From Marinobacterium rhizophilum DSM 18822 (GTDB lineage Bacteria > Pseudomonadota > Gammaproteobacteria > Pseudomonadales > Balneatricaceae): a DNA stretch of 64,000 nucleotides. A program made the translations under genes and the position numbers. Positions within the stretch are counted from its first letter, which is position 1, and the number at the start of each line of letters is the position of its first letter. Location of the stretch: NCBI RefSeq assembly GCF_000378045.1, contig NZ_KB899106.1, positions 62,001 to 126,000 of the forward strand, written 5' to 3'. The notes beneath the pieces are model-generated. The model was not told the origin of the DNA and ran no database searches. It saw only the letters and a program-made list of their open reading frames with translations. Positions 46,712 to 54,741 of this stretch are shown here, one piece after another.

Positions 46712-46798
46712 ATGAGCAATTTTCTGGCGAATTATCATCAGCGTAATCTGCATACGCTTTACGGTGACAGCCTGGCGGTAAGAGGCATTCGAACATGA
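46712..46798 (+). CDS. 28-residue leader ORF resembling the LivF N-terminus
   Basis: ATG at 46712, stop overlapping the livF start (ATGA at 46795-46798). The peptide MSNFLANYHQRNLHTLYGDS lines up with the LivF start MSNLLEVRSLHTLYGAS, sharing MSN-L and LHTLYG-S. It seems to be a duplicated and decayed livF beginning, now able to act as a translational coupling leader. Whether it is made as a peptide is unknown. Confidence 0.5.
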   Translation: MSNFLANYHQRNLHTLYGDSLAVRGIRT

Positions 46799-47505
46799 GC
46801 AATTTACTTGAAGTACGGAGCTTGCATACCCTGTATGGCGCCAGCCACGTCTTGCACGGTGTTTCATTCGACATCAAGCAGGGCCAGGCCGTCAGTTTGA
46901 TGGGACGCAATGGCATGGGCAAGACAACCACGCTCAAATCCATCCTTGGCGTACTGACACCGCGCAGTGGTCAGGTTCGCTTTCAGAATGAAGACATCGA
47001 CGCCCTGCCCACCTGGCAGCGCATGCGACGCGATATCGCCTATGTGCCCGAAGGGCGTGGCATGTTTCACAATCTTACGGTGAAAGAGCACCTGCAGATG
47101 GCGGCGCGCCCCAACCGCCGGCGTGAAGTGCTGTGGGATTACGACCGGGTACTGGCAACCTTTCCCCGACTGCAGGAACGCCTCACCAATCTCGGGACCC
47201 AGTTGTCCGGCGGCGAGCAGCAGATGCTTGCCATTGGCCGCGCCCTGATGACCAACCCGGACCTGCTGATTCTTGACGAAGCCACCGAAGGGCTCGCACC
47301 GCTGATCCGCAAGGAAATATGGGATGTCATCCGCACGATCAAGGCCAGCGGTGTCTCCACCCTGATTGTCGACAAAAACATCCAGGTGCTGGAGAAAATA
47401 TGCGATCACCATATCGTGCTGGTAAAGGGTCGTGTCGTATTTGAGGGCGACAGCCAGCAACTGCTGGCAAAACGCGACGAAGTGGAATCGCACCTGGGCG
47501 TGTAA
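46795..47505 (+). CDS. ABC transporter ATP-binding protein, LivF-like
   Basis: 236 residues. Walker A GRNGMGKTTTL, Q-loop region DIAYVPEGRGMF, signature LSGGEQQMLAIGRAL and Walker B LLILDEATEGLAP are intact. VDKNIQVLEKICDHHIVL holds the switch region, with Asp-Lys-Asn before the later His; the His at the usual position after Val-Asp-Lys is replaced by Asn, a common LivF variant. Last gene of the uptake operon, followed by 245 bp and the IclR gene. Confidence 0.93.
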   Translation: MSNLLEVRSLHTLYGASHVLHGVSFDIKQGQAVSLMGRNGMGKTTTLKSILGVLTPRSGQVRFQNEDIDALPTWQRMRRDIAYVPEGRGMFHNLTVKEHLQMAARPNRRREVLWDYDRVLATFPRLQERLTNLGTQLSGGEQQMLAIGRALMTNPDLLILDEATEGLAPLIRKEIWDVIRTIKASGVSTLIVDKNIQVLEKICDHHIVLVKGRVVFEGDSQQLLAKRDEVESHLGV

Positions 47506-47669
47506 CACCGCGGCGGGGCGCAGGCCTTGGTCGCCTCGCCAACGGTTGACTGCAGCAGCATCTGCATTGCAGACTGCGCACCATTCAGAGAACGGTGTTA
47601 TTAATCTGGCGACAAAACAGACCTTGCTGTGCTGTTGCATTTTGTGGGGTGACGGACAACCAGGTAGGG

Positions 47670-47692
47670 AACCTATTTGTCCACCAGGTTAA
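47670..47692. promoter_or_regulatory. IclR operator-like palindrome upstream of the IclR gene
   Basis: AACCTATTTGTCCACCAGGTTAA with AACCT/AGGTT arms, 59 bp before the IclR start. It matches 40498-40520 in 21 of 23 positions, suggesting autoregulation and control of the thiolase promoter. Confidence 0.6.
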
Positions 47693-47751
47693 TACTACTA
47701 TGCTGCGATACACGGGCGTTTGACAGCAACGCAAAGGACGAAGGTAAAAAG

Positions 47752-48564
47752 ATGCCAGCCAAGATGTCAGAAGCTTCGGACGACAAGCACAGCCGCCAGG
47801 GTATCGGTTCACTGGAAATCGGGCTGCGGGTACTTAACGAAATCGCATTTTCCCCCAAGCCGTTGAGCCTGAAAGAGCTGTCCGATCAACTGGAGCTATC
47901 TTCGAGCCGGCTGCACAAGTACCTTATCAGCCTCAGTCGCATGAATTACATTGTGCAGGTTCAGAACGCGCGTTACACCCTGGCCTCCGCCAGCCTGACG
48001 CTCGGAATGGCGGCGCTCAAGCGCATTGATCCCATGCCCATTACCTTCGATGCTGCGACAAGGCTTAACCTTGCCACGGATCGCACCGTATCGGTGGCGA
48101 TCTGGAACGGCAACATGCCACTGATCGTCAAATGGCTGGATTCCAGCCAGGTACTGGCGGTGAACATACGCCTTGGTAGCGAGCTATCGCCCTTCTTCTC
48201 CGCTGCCGGCCGGCTGTTTCTGGCCCACCTGCCCCACGACCGGCAGCACCAGATCATCGACGACTATTACCAGTCTCCCAAAGCTCTGCCCCGTCTCAAG
48301 GGCAAACAGCTGAACAGGGAGGAGTTTTACACGCTGATGGAAGCAATAAAGGATGACAACCTGTCCTGCTTCTACGGTGACTTTCTGCCGGATATCAACG
48401 TTATCGCCAGTCCGGTATTCAATCTCAGCGGGCAGATACAGGCGGTGATCAGTCTGATGGGGATGGCCAGTGACACCGACGTGCGCCCCGGGCAGCGCCT
48501 GGAACGCCTGCTGTCCGCCACGGTGCGCGGCACCACCAAGCTCATTTGTGGCACTGCCGTATGA
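47752..48564 (+). CDS. IclR-family transcriptional regulator
   Basis: 270 residues from ATG at 47752 (AAGG seven bases upstream); an upstream in-frame start has no ribosome site. The N-terminal winged helix (SLEIGLRVLNEIAFSPKPLSLKELSDQL, SSSRLHKYLISLSRMNYIV) is followed by the IclR effector domain (PITFDAATRLNLATDRTVSVAIW, SPFFSAAGRLFLAHL, VIASPVFNLSGQIQAVISLMG). The operator-like palindrome before it recurs before the thiolase. It probably controls the thiolase-uptake cluster in response to an aromatic or related acid. Confidence 0.9.
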   Translation: MPAKMSEASDDKHSRQGIGSLEIGLRVLNEIAFSPKPLSLKELSDQLELSSSRLHKYLISLSRMNYIVQVQNARYTLASASLTLGMAALKRIDPMPITFDAATRLNLATDRTVSVAIWNGNMPLIVKWLDSSQVLAVNIRLGSELSPFFSAAGRLFLAHLPHDRQHQIIDDYYQSPKALPRLKGKQLNREEFYTLMEAIKDDNLSCFYGDFLPDINVIASPVFNLSGQIQAVISLMGMASDTDVRPGQRLERLLSATVRGTTKLICGTAV

Positions 48565-48592
48565 ACGCTGTTCGCCGCTATATATACCGCGG

Positions 48593-49549
48593 CTAGCGTA
48601 CCCGGCGCAGGGTTTCGGATGGCAGCTCACCGAACATCTTGCGATAGTCCGATGAGAAGCGCCCCAGGTGGCTAAAACCGTAATCCAGGGCAACCTCGGT
48701 TACGTTGCGTGCATTAATTCCCTGCTTCAGGTCGGCATGCAGGCACTGCAGTTTCATCTGCTTGATAAATAGCTTCGGGGTAACGCCCACCTCGCGGGCG
48801 AACACGTTGTAGAGGCTGCGCACACTCACGTTACACAGCACAGCCAGCTCTTCGACGGTCACCTCGTCGCGGATGTGCTCCTGCAGATAACGCCGAATAA
48901 GCGCCAGCGATCCATCTGCACCACACGCGGCATTGTCTTTTGCCAGATTACAGGGGAACACCGTCAGCAGCTTGTTGGCCAGCAGGTCAGCGTAGGCGCC
49001 GGATACGCTGGCAGTATCGCTACCGCTCTCGGACGCCTCTTCATACACCGCTTCAACCAGACGCATAAACGCCATGGACGCATCCAGGTTCATGACCTGA
49101 CGCTGAAAACGCAGCCCATCGCGGGGCAACGCGCGGCCATTTTCAACGCAGGCGGCCTTGAGAACGGACTCGGGAATTTTGACAATCAGCTTCTGGCAAT
49201 CTTCGGAATAGGTCAGATCACTTCTTTCGTGTGGATTCATCATCAGCGCCTGTCCGGCGGACAATGACAACCGATCCTCATCGAAATTCCAGATGCAGTA
49301 GCCGCTGGTAACCACCTGCAGGTGGTAGACCTCTTCCAGATCCGGCGAGTGGACCCGCACCTTGCCGCCATATGAGATATGCGACAGGCCCAGGCGGGCA
49401 AAACTGGCATAGCGCAGCGACGACTTCATCTTGCCCGAGCCTAGCAGCGCAAGACGATGCTGCCCGATATGGGTGTTGACGTAGTCCGACACGTCCTCGG
49501 GGCACACACCCTTGCGTACGACACTGTTGGACAGCAGGTGATTCAGCAT
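48593..49549 (-). CDS. AraC-family transcriptional regulator
   Basis: 318 residues from an ATG at 49549 with AAGG seven bases upstream; in-frame ATG at 49570 is the main alternative and the 54 codons before it are probably non-coding. An N-terminal AraC_binding_2/cupin-like domain (VHSPDLEEVYHLQVVTSGYC) is followed by two helix-turn-helix motifs at the C-terminus (VTVEELAVLCNVSVRSLYNVFAREVG and NVTEVALDYGFSHLGRFSSDYRKMFG). It is convergent with the IclR gene and likely controls a related route, perhaps the same uptake cluster. The ligand is unknown. Confidence 0.85.
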   Translation of the reverse strand: MLNHLLSNSVVRKGVCPEDVSDYVNTHIGQHRLALLGSGKMKSSLRYASFARLGLSHISYGGKVRVHSPDLEEVYHLQVVTSGYCIWNFDEDRLSLSAGQALMMNPHERSDLTYSEDCQKLIVKIPESVLKAACVENGRALPRDGLRFQRQVMNLDASMAFMRLVEAVYEEASESGSDTASVSGAYADLLANKLLTVFPCNLAKDNAACGADGSLALIRRYLQEHIRDEVTVEELAVLCNVSVRSLYNVFAREVGVTPKLFIKQMKLQCLHADLKQGINARNVTEVALDYGFSHLGRFSSDYRKMFGELPSETLRRVR

Positions 49550-49569
49550 CCGTAACACCTTATTTATCA

Positions 49570-49996
49570 TTATTGTAATTGCGTTAATTATATGTGAATG
49601 ATCAAATCGACTCAACCGCGCCCGCCATGAAAACGCTTCACGCCGGGCATGTGCGGATTCGAGGCCGTAGCTGTACTTAACACAGAAAAGTCTGGATGCC
49701 CTCTGTGCCCCTTCTGACCTGCCCCACAATTCTTAACCACTTCGTACTGGAAAATCAGATAAAAACTCTATTTCCTGGTGTCAGCTTCCTAGTCGTCCCT
49801 AAAAACTGCATTCTGAATACATAAGCGCACTTGTCCGCCGGTCGCATCATGAATGCATCACCACAAGGTGACGTTCAAGCGGCAAGCACCCGCCCGGTGA
49901 GCGGTAAATTGTGCTTAGGGGATAGGCCTATCGGTGGGTCACTCTAGAACCGGGTTAGGTGGAGAGTCTGGTTCACTGCCGCAACGCGGCGAGCTC
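49570..49996. other. Gene-free interval before the accessory region
   Basis: I see no credible frame, RNA or repeat in these 430 bp. Composition drops toward AT-rich near 49570-49600 (the AraC promoter) and then changes in style, so the border of the accessory region probably lies here. Confidence 0.4.
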
Positions 49997-50347
49997 TCAC
50001 TCAGGCAAATCGGACCAGACAAACTCCACGGGTGAAACAGTGGGAATTGCAACATTCTGCGAGTACGCGTCGGTCGGTGGTTCGCGGTGCAGGACTCCCT
50101 CAATCTGGACTCGGCTGCCAACGAGTTCAGTCCGTTCGTCTGCAGACCGACCGTTCTTGTGCTGCCAGAAAGAGTTTAGAAGGATAGAGGTGCCGTCGTT
50201 TAGTACCACCACTGGCCAATGCACAAACACTCGGCCTTTTTTATTCTCGAAGGGCATTATCTCGTAGCGTCCCTCCACGCGGCAGCGTCGGCCATAGGCC
50301 GGCTCCAGGTGTTCCCGTGTAAGCAGTAACGGCAGTGCGGTATTCAA
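49997..50347 (-). CDS. Small protein encoded just after the DUF4157-like effector
   Basis: 116 residues from a TTG at 50347 (AAAGAG upstream; weak). It is 26 bp downstream of the effector gene on the same strand and seems co-transcribed. It is probably cytoplasmic, with alternating beta-rich segments (RCRVEGRYEIMPF, GRVFVHWPVVVLNDGTSILLNS, GSRVQIEGVLHRE) that suggest a small barrel. No family is recognised. Position and size are what one would expect of an immunity protein or a dedicated chaperone for a toxin, but that is inferred from context. Confidence 0.55.
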   Translation of the reverse strand: MNTALPLLLTREHLEPAYGRRCRVEGRYEIMPFENKKGRVFVHWPVVVLNDGTSILLNSFWQHKNGRSADERTELVGSRVQIEGVLHREPPTDAYSQNVAIPTVSPVEFVWSDLPE

Positions 50348-50373
50348 ACTCTTTCAATTCCCGGTGGTTGACG

Positions 50374-52095
50374 CTAAGCCGGCTTTATACGAACGGTGAT
50401 CGGTTTGTAGCCATACTCTGGTGTCGCAACGTCCGACTGCAGCCGTTTTTTCTGCTCCATATGGAACGACTGTGCTCCACTTGTGGCGTACATCTGGAAA
50501 TCCCAGGCATGGGAGCCACTCCCTGCAAAATTTTCCAGCGTGACGTTGTCCGAACCGGAACGCATGATGACGGCGCCCCAGTGCCAGTTCCAGCCCACGC
50601 TGTCACCACGCACAATACTGTGTGACTCGCCGGTCTGCACTTTCGCGTACTGGTTGATCTCAGCATCTTTGTCGATTTGATCCCGCTCGGCGGCTGATTT
50701 GCTCCAGTACTCGCTCAATGCCGCTGCAGCAGTCGATTTGCCCATGATCTTCTTGATCACGTGGTCCCGCACCTGCTTCGAGGTGGTGAAAGTAGGCGTC
50801 TGGTACAACACGCCGCCAAGCCGGTAGAGGCCCTTGATATTGTTGCCCCCTTGAGGCGCAGATGTATCGAATCCAGATTTGGCGCCCATCATGATCGTCT
50901 TGGCCGCGCCACCACAATCGTCGACGATGGTCATAGACAATCCGCTAGTGCCGGTGTTCACGTTGCTGGCACTTATCCGGTGGAGTACCTTGGCCGGTAC
51001 TGCGGGCTTGGGACCGCCGCCGAAGGCCTTATCGAGATGTCCCATCGTGGTAGGCCCGACGACCCCGTCCACCTCTTTGCCGACCAGTCCGACCGAACGC
51101 TGAAACGATTTAATCGCAGACTTGGTCTCGCCTTTAGCGGTACCATCCGGACCGTACTTCGGGAGCGGGTGGCCCGCGTCGATCAGCGCTCGCTGAACCG
51201 TTTCTACCGAAGTGCCGGTAGAGCCCCAGCGAATATATTCGCTGCGCACCCCCTGCAGAATCGCTTGTAGTCGTGGGTCCCCTGAGAAGCGTGGAGAGGT
51301 CAGTGTACCGGTGATCGCCGGCTGCCCCGCCTGGATGGTCAGCGTGACCGCTTCCCGGCCCAGTGATATGGCAGATTTCTGACCCTGCAGCCTGGTATCT
51401 GCTGCGGTGATTAAACCCGGCTTGGCATAGAAGTGCTTTGAGCCGTAAAACGTGTGCCGAGCGACCAGGTTGGTGTCCTGTCGCACCGCCATTTTCTCAT
51501 CATCGGAAAGCCGGAACTCCTTGCCGCCAAAGTTCTTCTTTGAGTAGAGGCTTAGGCGCGGAACCCGGTTGGATGCTTGTTCTACCGGTTGGGGGATGAC
51601 ACGCCCCCCTGTTGCGGCAAAATGACTGGCATTCGTTTCCTCCGTGGTGTCACTCGCTCTGACTCTGCTGACTTCGTTATCCATGGGAACGCGACGCTGG
51701 TTGGCCGCATGCCACGTCTCATGGTCCAGTACGTGCTGGTCAACACCCGAAGCACCCAGTGCGATATCTCCCTGGTAGCTGTACGCTGGCGTATTCAACA
51801 TCCTGCAAGCGTGAGCGGCCGTCTCATCGCGGTGGACTCCCACCGCGTCCACTGCAGGGCCGAGTGTACGGCGGTAGCTCATGCGATTCTGCACCGGGGT
51901 AGGTGCCCCGGATACGCCAAATTCCGCGGTTTGTCGCAGCTGTTGAGGATTTTCCGGAGAGCGCGACGTTGCCGTGCGCAGTATTTCTGACACCGAAGGG
52001 TGATGCCTGCAGGAGACATAGGCCTTGTTTCCCTGCCTGATTTGGTCGTTTGTGGGCTGCCGCCCCTTTTGTGAGGTGAGGGTGTGGTAGACCAT
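50374..52095 (-). CDS. DUF4157-like/peptidoglycan-binding/Cys-His protein, eCIS-effector-like
   Basis: 573 residues from ATG at 52095 (GGAG eight bases upstream). Residues 80-130 resemble the DUF4157 domain of contractile-injection-system effectors: VGVHRDETAAHACRMLNTPA...GDIALG and DHETWHAANQRR, where HETWH stands for the usual HELTH zinc motif. Residues 182-240 look like beta-rich crystallin strands (SLYSKKNFGGKEFRLSDDE). Residues 286-358 match a peptidoglycan-binding 1 repeat (GTSVETVQRALIDAG, VDGVVGPTTMGHL). The C-terminal domain has a candidate nucleophile Cys394 in DDCGGAAK, His505 in WNWHWGAVI and Asn522 in TLENFAG, a papain-like arrangement. No sheath or tube genes lie nearby. A secreted protease or toxin is likely. 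Confidence 0.75.
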   Translation of the reverse strand: MVYHTLTSQKGRQPTNDQIRQGNKAYVSCRHHPSVSEILRTATSRSPENPQQLRQTAEFGVSGAPTPVQNRMSYRRTLGPAVDAVGVHRDETAAHACRMLNTPAYSYQGDIALGASGVDQHVLDHETWHAANQRRVPMDNEVSRVRASDTTEETNASHFAATGGRVIPQPVEQASNRVPRLSLYSKKNFGGKEFRLSDDEKMAVRQDTNLVARHTFYGSKHFYAKPGLITAADTRLQGQKSAISLGREAVTLTIQAGQPAITGTLTSPRFSGDPRLQAILQGVRSEYIRWGSTGTSVETVQRALIDAGHPLPKYGPDGTAKGETKSAIKSFQRSVGLVGKEVDGVVGPTTMGHLDKAFGGGPKPAVPAKVLHRISASNVNTGTSGLSMTIVDDCGGAAKTIMMGAKSGFDTSAPQGGNNIKGLYRLGGVLYQTPTFTTSKQVRDHVIKKIMGKSTAAAALSEYWSKSAAERDQIDKDAEINQYAKVQTGESHSIVRGDSVGWNWHWGAVIMRSGSDNVTLENFAGSGSHAWDFQMYATSGAQSFHMEQKKRLQSDVATPEYGYKPITVRIKPA

Positions 52096-52384
52096 CCGTA
52101 TATCTCCGAATTCGCTCGGGTGCATCCGGCGCATTCGGCCCGGAGCCACCGCTTACTGCCCTGTACTTTAATCGCCGGATGACTAAGACCCCAAGAGAGG
52201 CGGCAATGATCAGGCCCTCTTCGGGTAGGTAAATCCTTTTAACCAAGTCTAGTATAACTGAATGGAGTTGCCCTGCTTTCGCGGACGCTTCGTCTGATTC
52301 TTCATGTTTCGAGAACTCCCCCAAGACCTCCGAAGACTTCATCATTTCAGGGTTGTAGTTTCCGGTAAAGCCAAGGCGGTTCAC
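51824..52384 (-). CDS. Uncertain membrane protein overlapping the effector gene
   Basis: A 186-codon frame from GTG at 52384, overlapping the effector gene by 270 bp in another frame. Only the first 75 residues look protein-like: an acidic helix (EVLGEFSKHEESDEASAKAG), a helix-forming LHSVILDLVKRIYLPEEG and a short hydrophobic segment IIAASLGVLVIRRLKY. The rest reads as a shadow of the effector gene. It may be a short membrane protein that ends by frameshift, or a remnant. The GGAAAG before the GTG is weak. Confidence 0.35.
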   Translation of the reverse strand: MNRLGFTGNYNPEMMKSSEVLGEFSKHEESDEASAKAGQLHSVILDLVKRIYLPEEGLIIAASLGVLVIRRLKYRAVSGGSGPNAPDAPERIRRYTDGLPHPHLTKGAAAHKRPNQAGKQGLCLLQASPFGVRNTAHGNVALSGKSSTAATNRGIWRIRGTYPGAESHELPPYTRPCSGRGGSPPR

Positions 52385-52534
52385 TCTCTACTTTCCAGCA
52401 GGCTTCCCATCCATTTTTAAGGTGGCTACCGGTACGGTCACCAGGAGTCGTTGGCTGGATTCACCACCTGCCGCTAGGCGGGCTCAGACCAAAAGGCACA
52501 ATATTTCTCTTTTGAACTTAAGGAGGATCACATT

Positions 52535-52624
52535 GTGTCCTGGGACGATTTTCGGCAAGACGACATTACCAATTCGAACCTCGATGCGCAGAAAAATGCC
52601 CGTACCGGGCCGGTACAAGCATAA
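52535..52624 (+). CDS. 29-residue ORF with a strong ribosome site
   Basis: GTG at 52535 lies nine bases after a perfect AAGGAGG, and the frame reads VSWDDFRQDDITNSNLDAQK before ending. It might be the start of a longer gene truncated by the repeat-bearing sequence that follows, or a real micro-protein. I do not recognise it. Confidence 0.3.
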   Translation: MSWDDFRQDDITNSNLDAQKNARTGPVQA

Positions 52625-52634
52625 TTCTTCTCAA

Positions 52635-52661
52635 GTATTGGGGTCACAGGTATTGGGGTCA
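52635..52661 (+). repeat. Duplicated GTATTGGGGTCA motif
   Basis: GTATTGGGGTCA occurs at 52635-52646 and 52650-52661, three bases apart. The GGGGTCAGA pattern is typical of intergenic repeats near REP-associated (RAYT) transposases in proteobacteria; no such transposase is in the window. Confidence 0.5.
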
Positions 52662-52774
52662 GACAGCAAAGCCGATCTCGCCGCCGTCGAAAATCTTCTT
52701 GTCGCTTGTCACCTTTTGCCGCCTGCCTGCTTCTAGGGGTTAAACAAAGCGTTACACCCAGCAGGAGAGGAACC

Positions 52775-53362
52775 ATGAAAACAGTCGAGACCTACCTCAA
52801 CACGCAACGTCGCGGCCTTCTTGTCCGGGGCGCCGGCCTGACGCTATCGGCGGCAGCCGTCGCCATGCTTGCCGGGTGTAGCCAGAGCCGGGCCCGCGCC
52901 GGTACCGGCGACTATAGTGATGGCAGCAGGACGCAAGACCTCAACATCCTGAATACCGCCCTCAGGGCCGAATTCGAGGCGGTAGCCGCCTACCAACTCG
53001 GGGCCGACAGTGGCTTGCTGTCCCGGGCCGTGCTGCCTGTCGCGGTGCAGTTCCAGGGGCACCACCGTGAACATGCCGATCTGCTGAGCCAGACCATCCG
53101 CACGCTCGGCGGCAAGCCGGCCGAACCGCAGGCGCAGTACCGGTTTCCGGTCGACACGCTTGCTAGCGAGCAGGACGTGCTGACCTTCGCCGCCGGACTC
53201 GAACGAGGCGCCGTGAGCGCCTATGCCGGGGCCATCCCGCTGTTCGCGAATTCGGACCTGGCGGGCGCAGCAGCCAGCATCCTGGCGGACGAGGCCATGC
53301 ACTGGGCGGTGCTGCGACACAGCATCGGACTGGACCCGGTGCCCGGCGCCTTCTTTTCCTGA
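52775..53362 (+). CDS. Ferritin-like exported lipoprotein-type protein
   Basis: 195 residues from ATG at 52775 (AGGAGAGG upstream). The N-terminus carries a twin-arginine-like QRRGLLVRGAGL and a lipobox LAGC, so it should be exported and lipid-anchored. The mature domain is a four-helix ferritin-like bundle with Glu/His pairs (RAEFEAVAAYQLGA, HHREHADLLSQT, ERGAVSAYAGAI, DEAMHWAVLRH). It is the first gene of a GC-rich operon with a cytochrome c gene 9 bp downstream and a sigma-factor gene. A role in metal-linked oxidant defence is inferred from the fold only. Confidence 0.8.
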   Translation: MKTVETYLNTQRRGLLVRGAGLTLSAAAVAMLAGCSQSRARAGTGDYSDGSRTQDLNILNTALRAEFEAVAAYQLGADSGLLSRAVLPVAVQFQGHHREHADLLSQTIRTLGGKPAEPQAQYRFPVDTLASEQDVLTFAAGLERGAVSAYAGAIPLFANSDLAGAAASILADEAMHWAVLRHSIGLDPVPGAFFS

Positions 53363-53371
53363 GGGGCGGGC

Positions 53372-53773
53372 ATGACGCTTTTGCTTCGACAGGCCGTGCT
53401 GCCTCTGGCCATATTCGCCGGCCCGCTCTTGGCCGGCGGGCTGACGCCGTCCGAACGGCAGGCGGGCGCCGAGCTGTATCAGCGCTGCCAGGGCTGCCAC
53501 GCCCTAGCGTACGACCGCACAGGCCCCCGGCACTGCGGGCTGTTCGGCAGACGCGCCGGCAGCCTCGAAGGGTACGGGTACTCGCAGGCCATGCGCGATG
53601 CAAACATCGTCTGGAGCCGCCGGACGCTGGACCGCTTTCTCGCCGGCCCGCTCGAGATGATTCCCGGCACGACCATGGGCTACGCCGGCATCGCCGAGCC
53701 TTCGCAGCGGGTCTTGCTGATCGGATACCTCGAATGGGCCTCGACCTTGGCAACCCTGTGCCCGAATCAGTGA
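53372..53773 (+). CDS. Class I c-type cytochrome, small periplasmic
   Basis: 133 residues. A signal segment (LLRQAVLPLAIFAGPLLAGG) is followed by the haem site CQGCH and a distal Met in GTTMGYAGI (axial ligand), with the class I order Cys-x2-Cys-His then Met. A second Cys pair (RHCG, LCPN) could form a disulfide. It is 9 bp after the ferritin-like gene and 17 bp before the sigma-factor gene, so the three form one unit. Electron donor or acceptor is unknown. Confidence 0.88.
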   Translation: MTLLLRQAVLPLAIFAGPLLAGGLTPSERQAGAELYQRCQGCHALAYDRTGPRHCGLFGRRAGSLEGYGYSQAMRDANIVWSRRTLDRFLAGPLEMIPGTTMGYAGIAEPSQRVLLIGYLEWASTLATLCPNQ

Positions 53774-53790
53774 GCAGGACAGGAGTGAAA

Positions 53791-54486
53791 ATGAACGGAA
53801 CGACACCGACCGACGCGAATATCGCCCCCCCTGTCCCGGATTGGGTACTGGTGGCACGCGTGCTCGATGGCGAGCGCGGCGCGTTCGAATGGATCATGCG
53901 CCGCTACAACCAGCGCATCTACCGCCTGGTGCGCAGCATTCTGCACCACGAACAGGACGTGCTGGACACGATGCAGGACGCCTACGTCAAGGGCTTTCGC
54001 CGGCTCGATCAATTCAAGGGGCCCGACGGCCTCGGCGCCTGGCTCTGCAGTATCGCCAGGAACGAGGCGCTGGCGCGTCTGCGCAAGACCCAGCCCGTCG
54101 CGGCACAGGAGTATATCGACATGGCCGAGCAGCCCGACCACTACCAGGTTTTTTTGCAGCCCCTCGACCAGGCTTCGCAGCAACAACTGCGCGCTCTGCT
54201 CGAACAGGCCGTAGATCAGCTGCCGTTGATCTACAGGGAAGTGTTCATGATGCGGGCTGTCCAGCAGTTGGATACCCGGGATACGGCCCGCATGCTCGGC
54301 ATAGACGAACAGCTGGTCAAGACCCGATACCTCAGGGGAAAACGCCTGCTGCGGACCCTGCTCGACGTCCATATAGAGGGGGCCGGCCTGCATCTGCACG
54401 AGTTCGCCGGCCGGCGCTGCGACGCAATGGTATCCCGGGTCCTGAACCGCCTGGCTAAGGATGAACCCGGGCCGCCGGGCAGTTAG
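53791..54486 (+). CDS. ECF-type RNA polymerase sigma factor
   Basis: 231 residues from ATG at 53791 with AGGAG upstream. Region 2 (DGERGAFEWIMRRYNQRIYRLV, DVLDTMQDAYVKGFRRLDQF, WLCSIARNEALARLRK) and region 4 (LPLIYREVFMMRAVQQLDTRDTARMLGIDEQLVKTRYLRGK) are clear. A C-terminal extension of about 50 residues (HLHEFAGRRCDAMVSRVLNRL) is present. No anti-sigma gene adjoins it; the exported ferritin-like protein or cytochrome may take a sensing role, which is speculative. The operon is more GC-rich than the genes around it. Confidence 0.9.
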   Translation: MNGTTPTDANIAPPVPDWVLVARVLDGERGAFEWIMRRYNQRIYRLVRSILHHEQDVLDTMQDAYVKGFRRLDQFKGPDGLGAWLCSIARNEALARLRKTQPVAAQEYIDMAEQPDHYQVFLQPLDQASQQQLRALLEQAVDQLPLIYREVFMMRAVQQLDTRDTARMLGIDEQLVKTRYLRGKRLLRTLLDVHIEGAGLHLHEFAGRRCDAMVSRVLNRLAKDEPGPPGS

Positions 54487-54741
54487 GTCCCGAAGACGCG
54501 TTCGGATGGCCCGCCTCATCCCGGCCCGGAGTCCGCGAGGGTAAAAAGCTCCTGTGAGCCCTCCACACCGCGTAGCCTGTGACGCCCCAGCGGCCGCAGC
54601 GGCTGCCGGCAGCTACACGCGAACGCCTGCTACAGCAGGATGCGCTGACCCAGTTGCCTGCACATCCCTTACCACGCGCGAAGCCTCATTGACCGCCGCG
54701 CCGAAAACGGCACAAAGCCGACATTGATAAGCTGGAAAATA

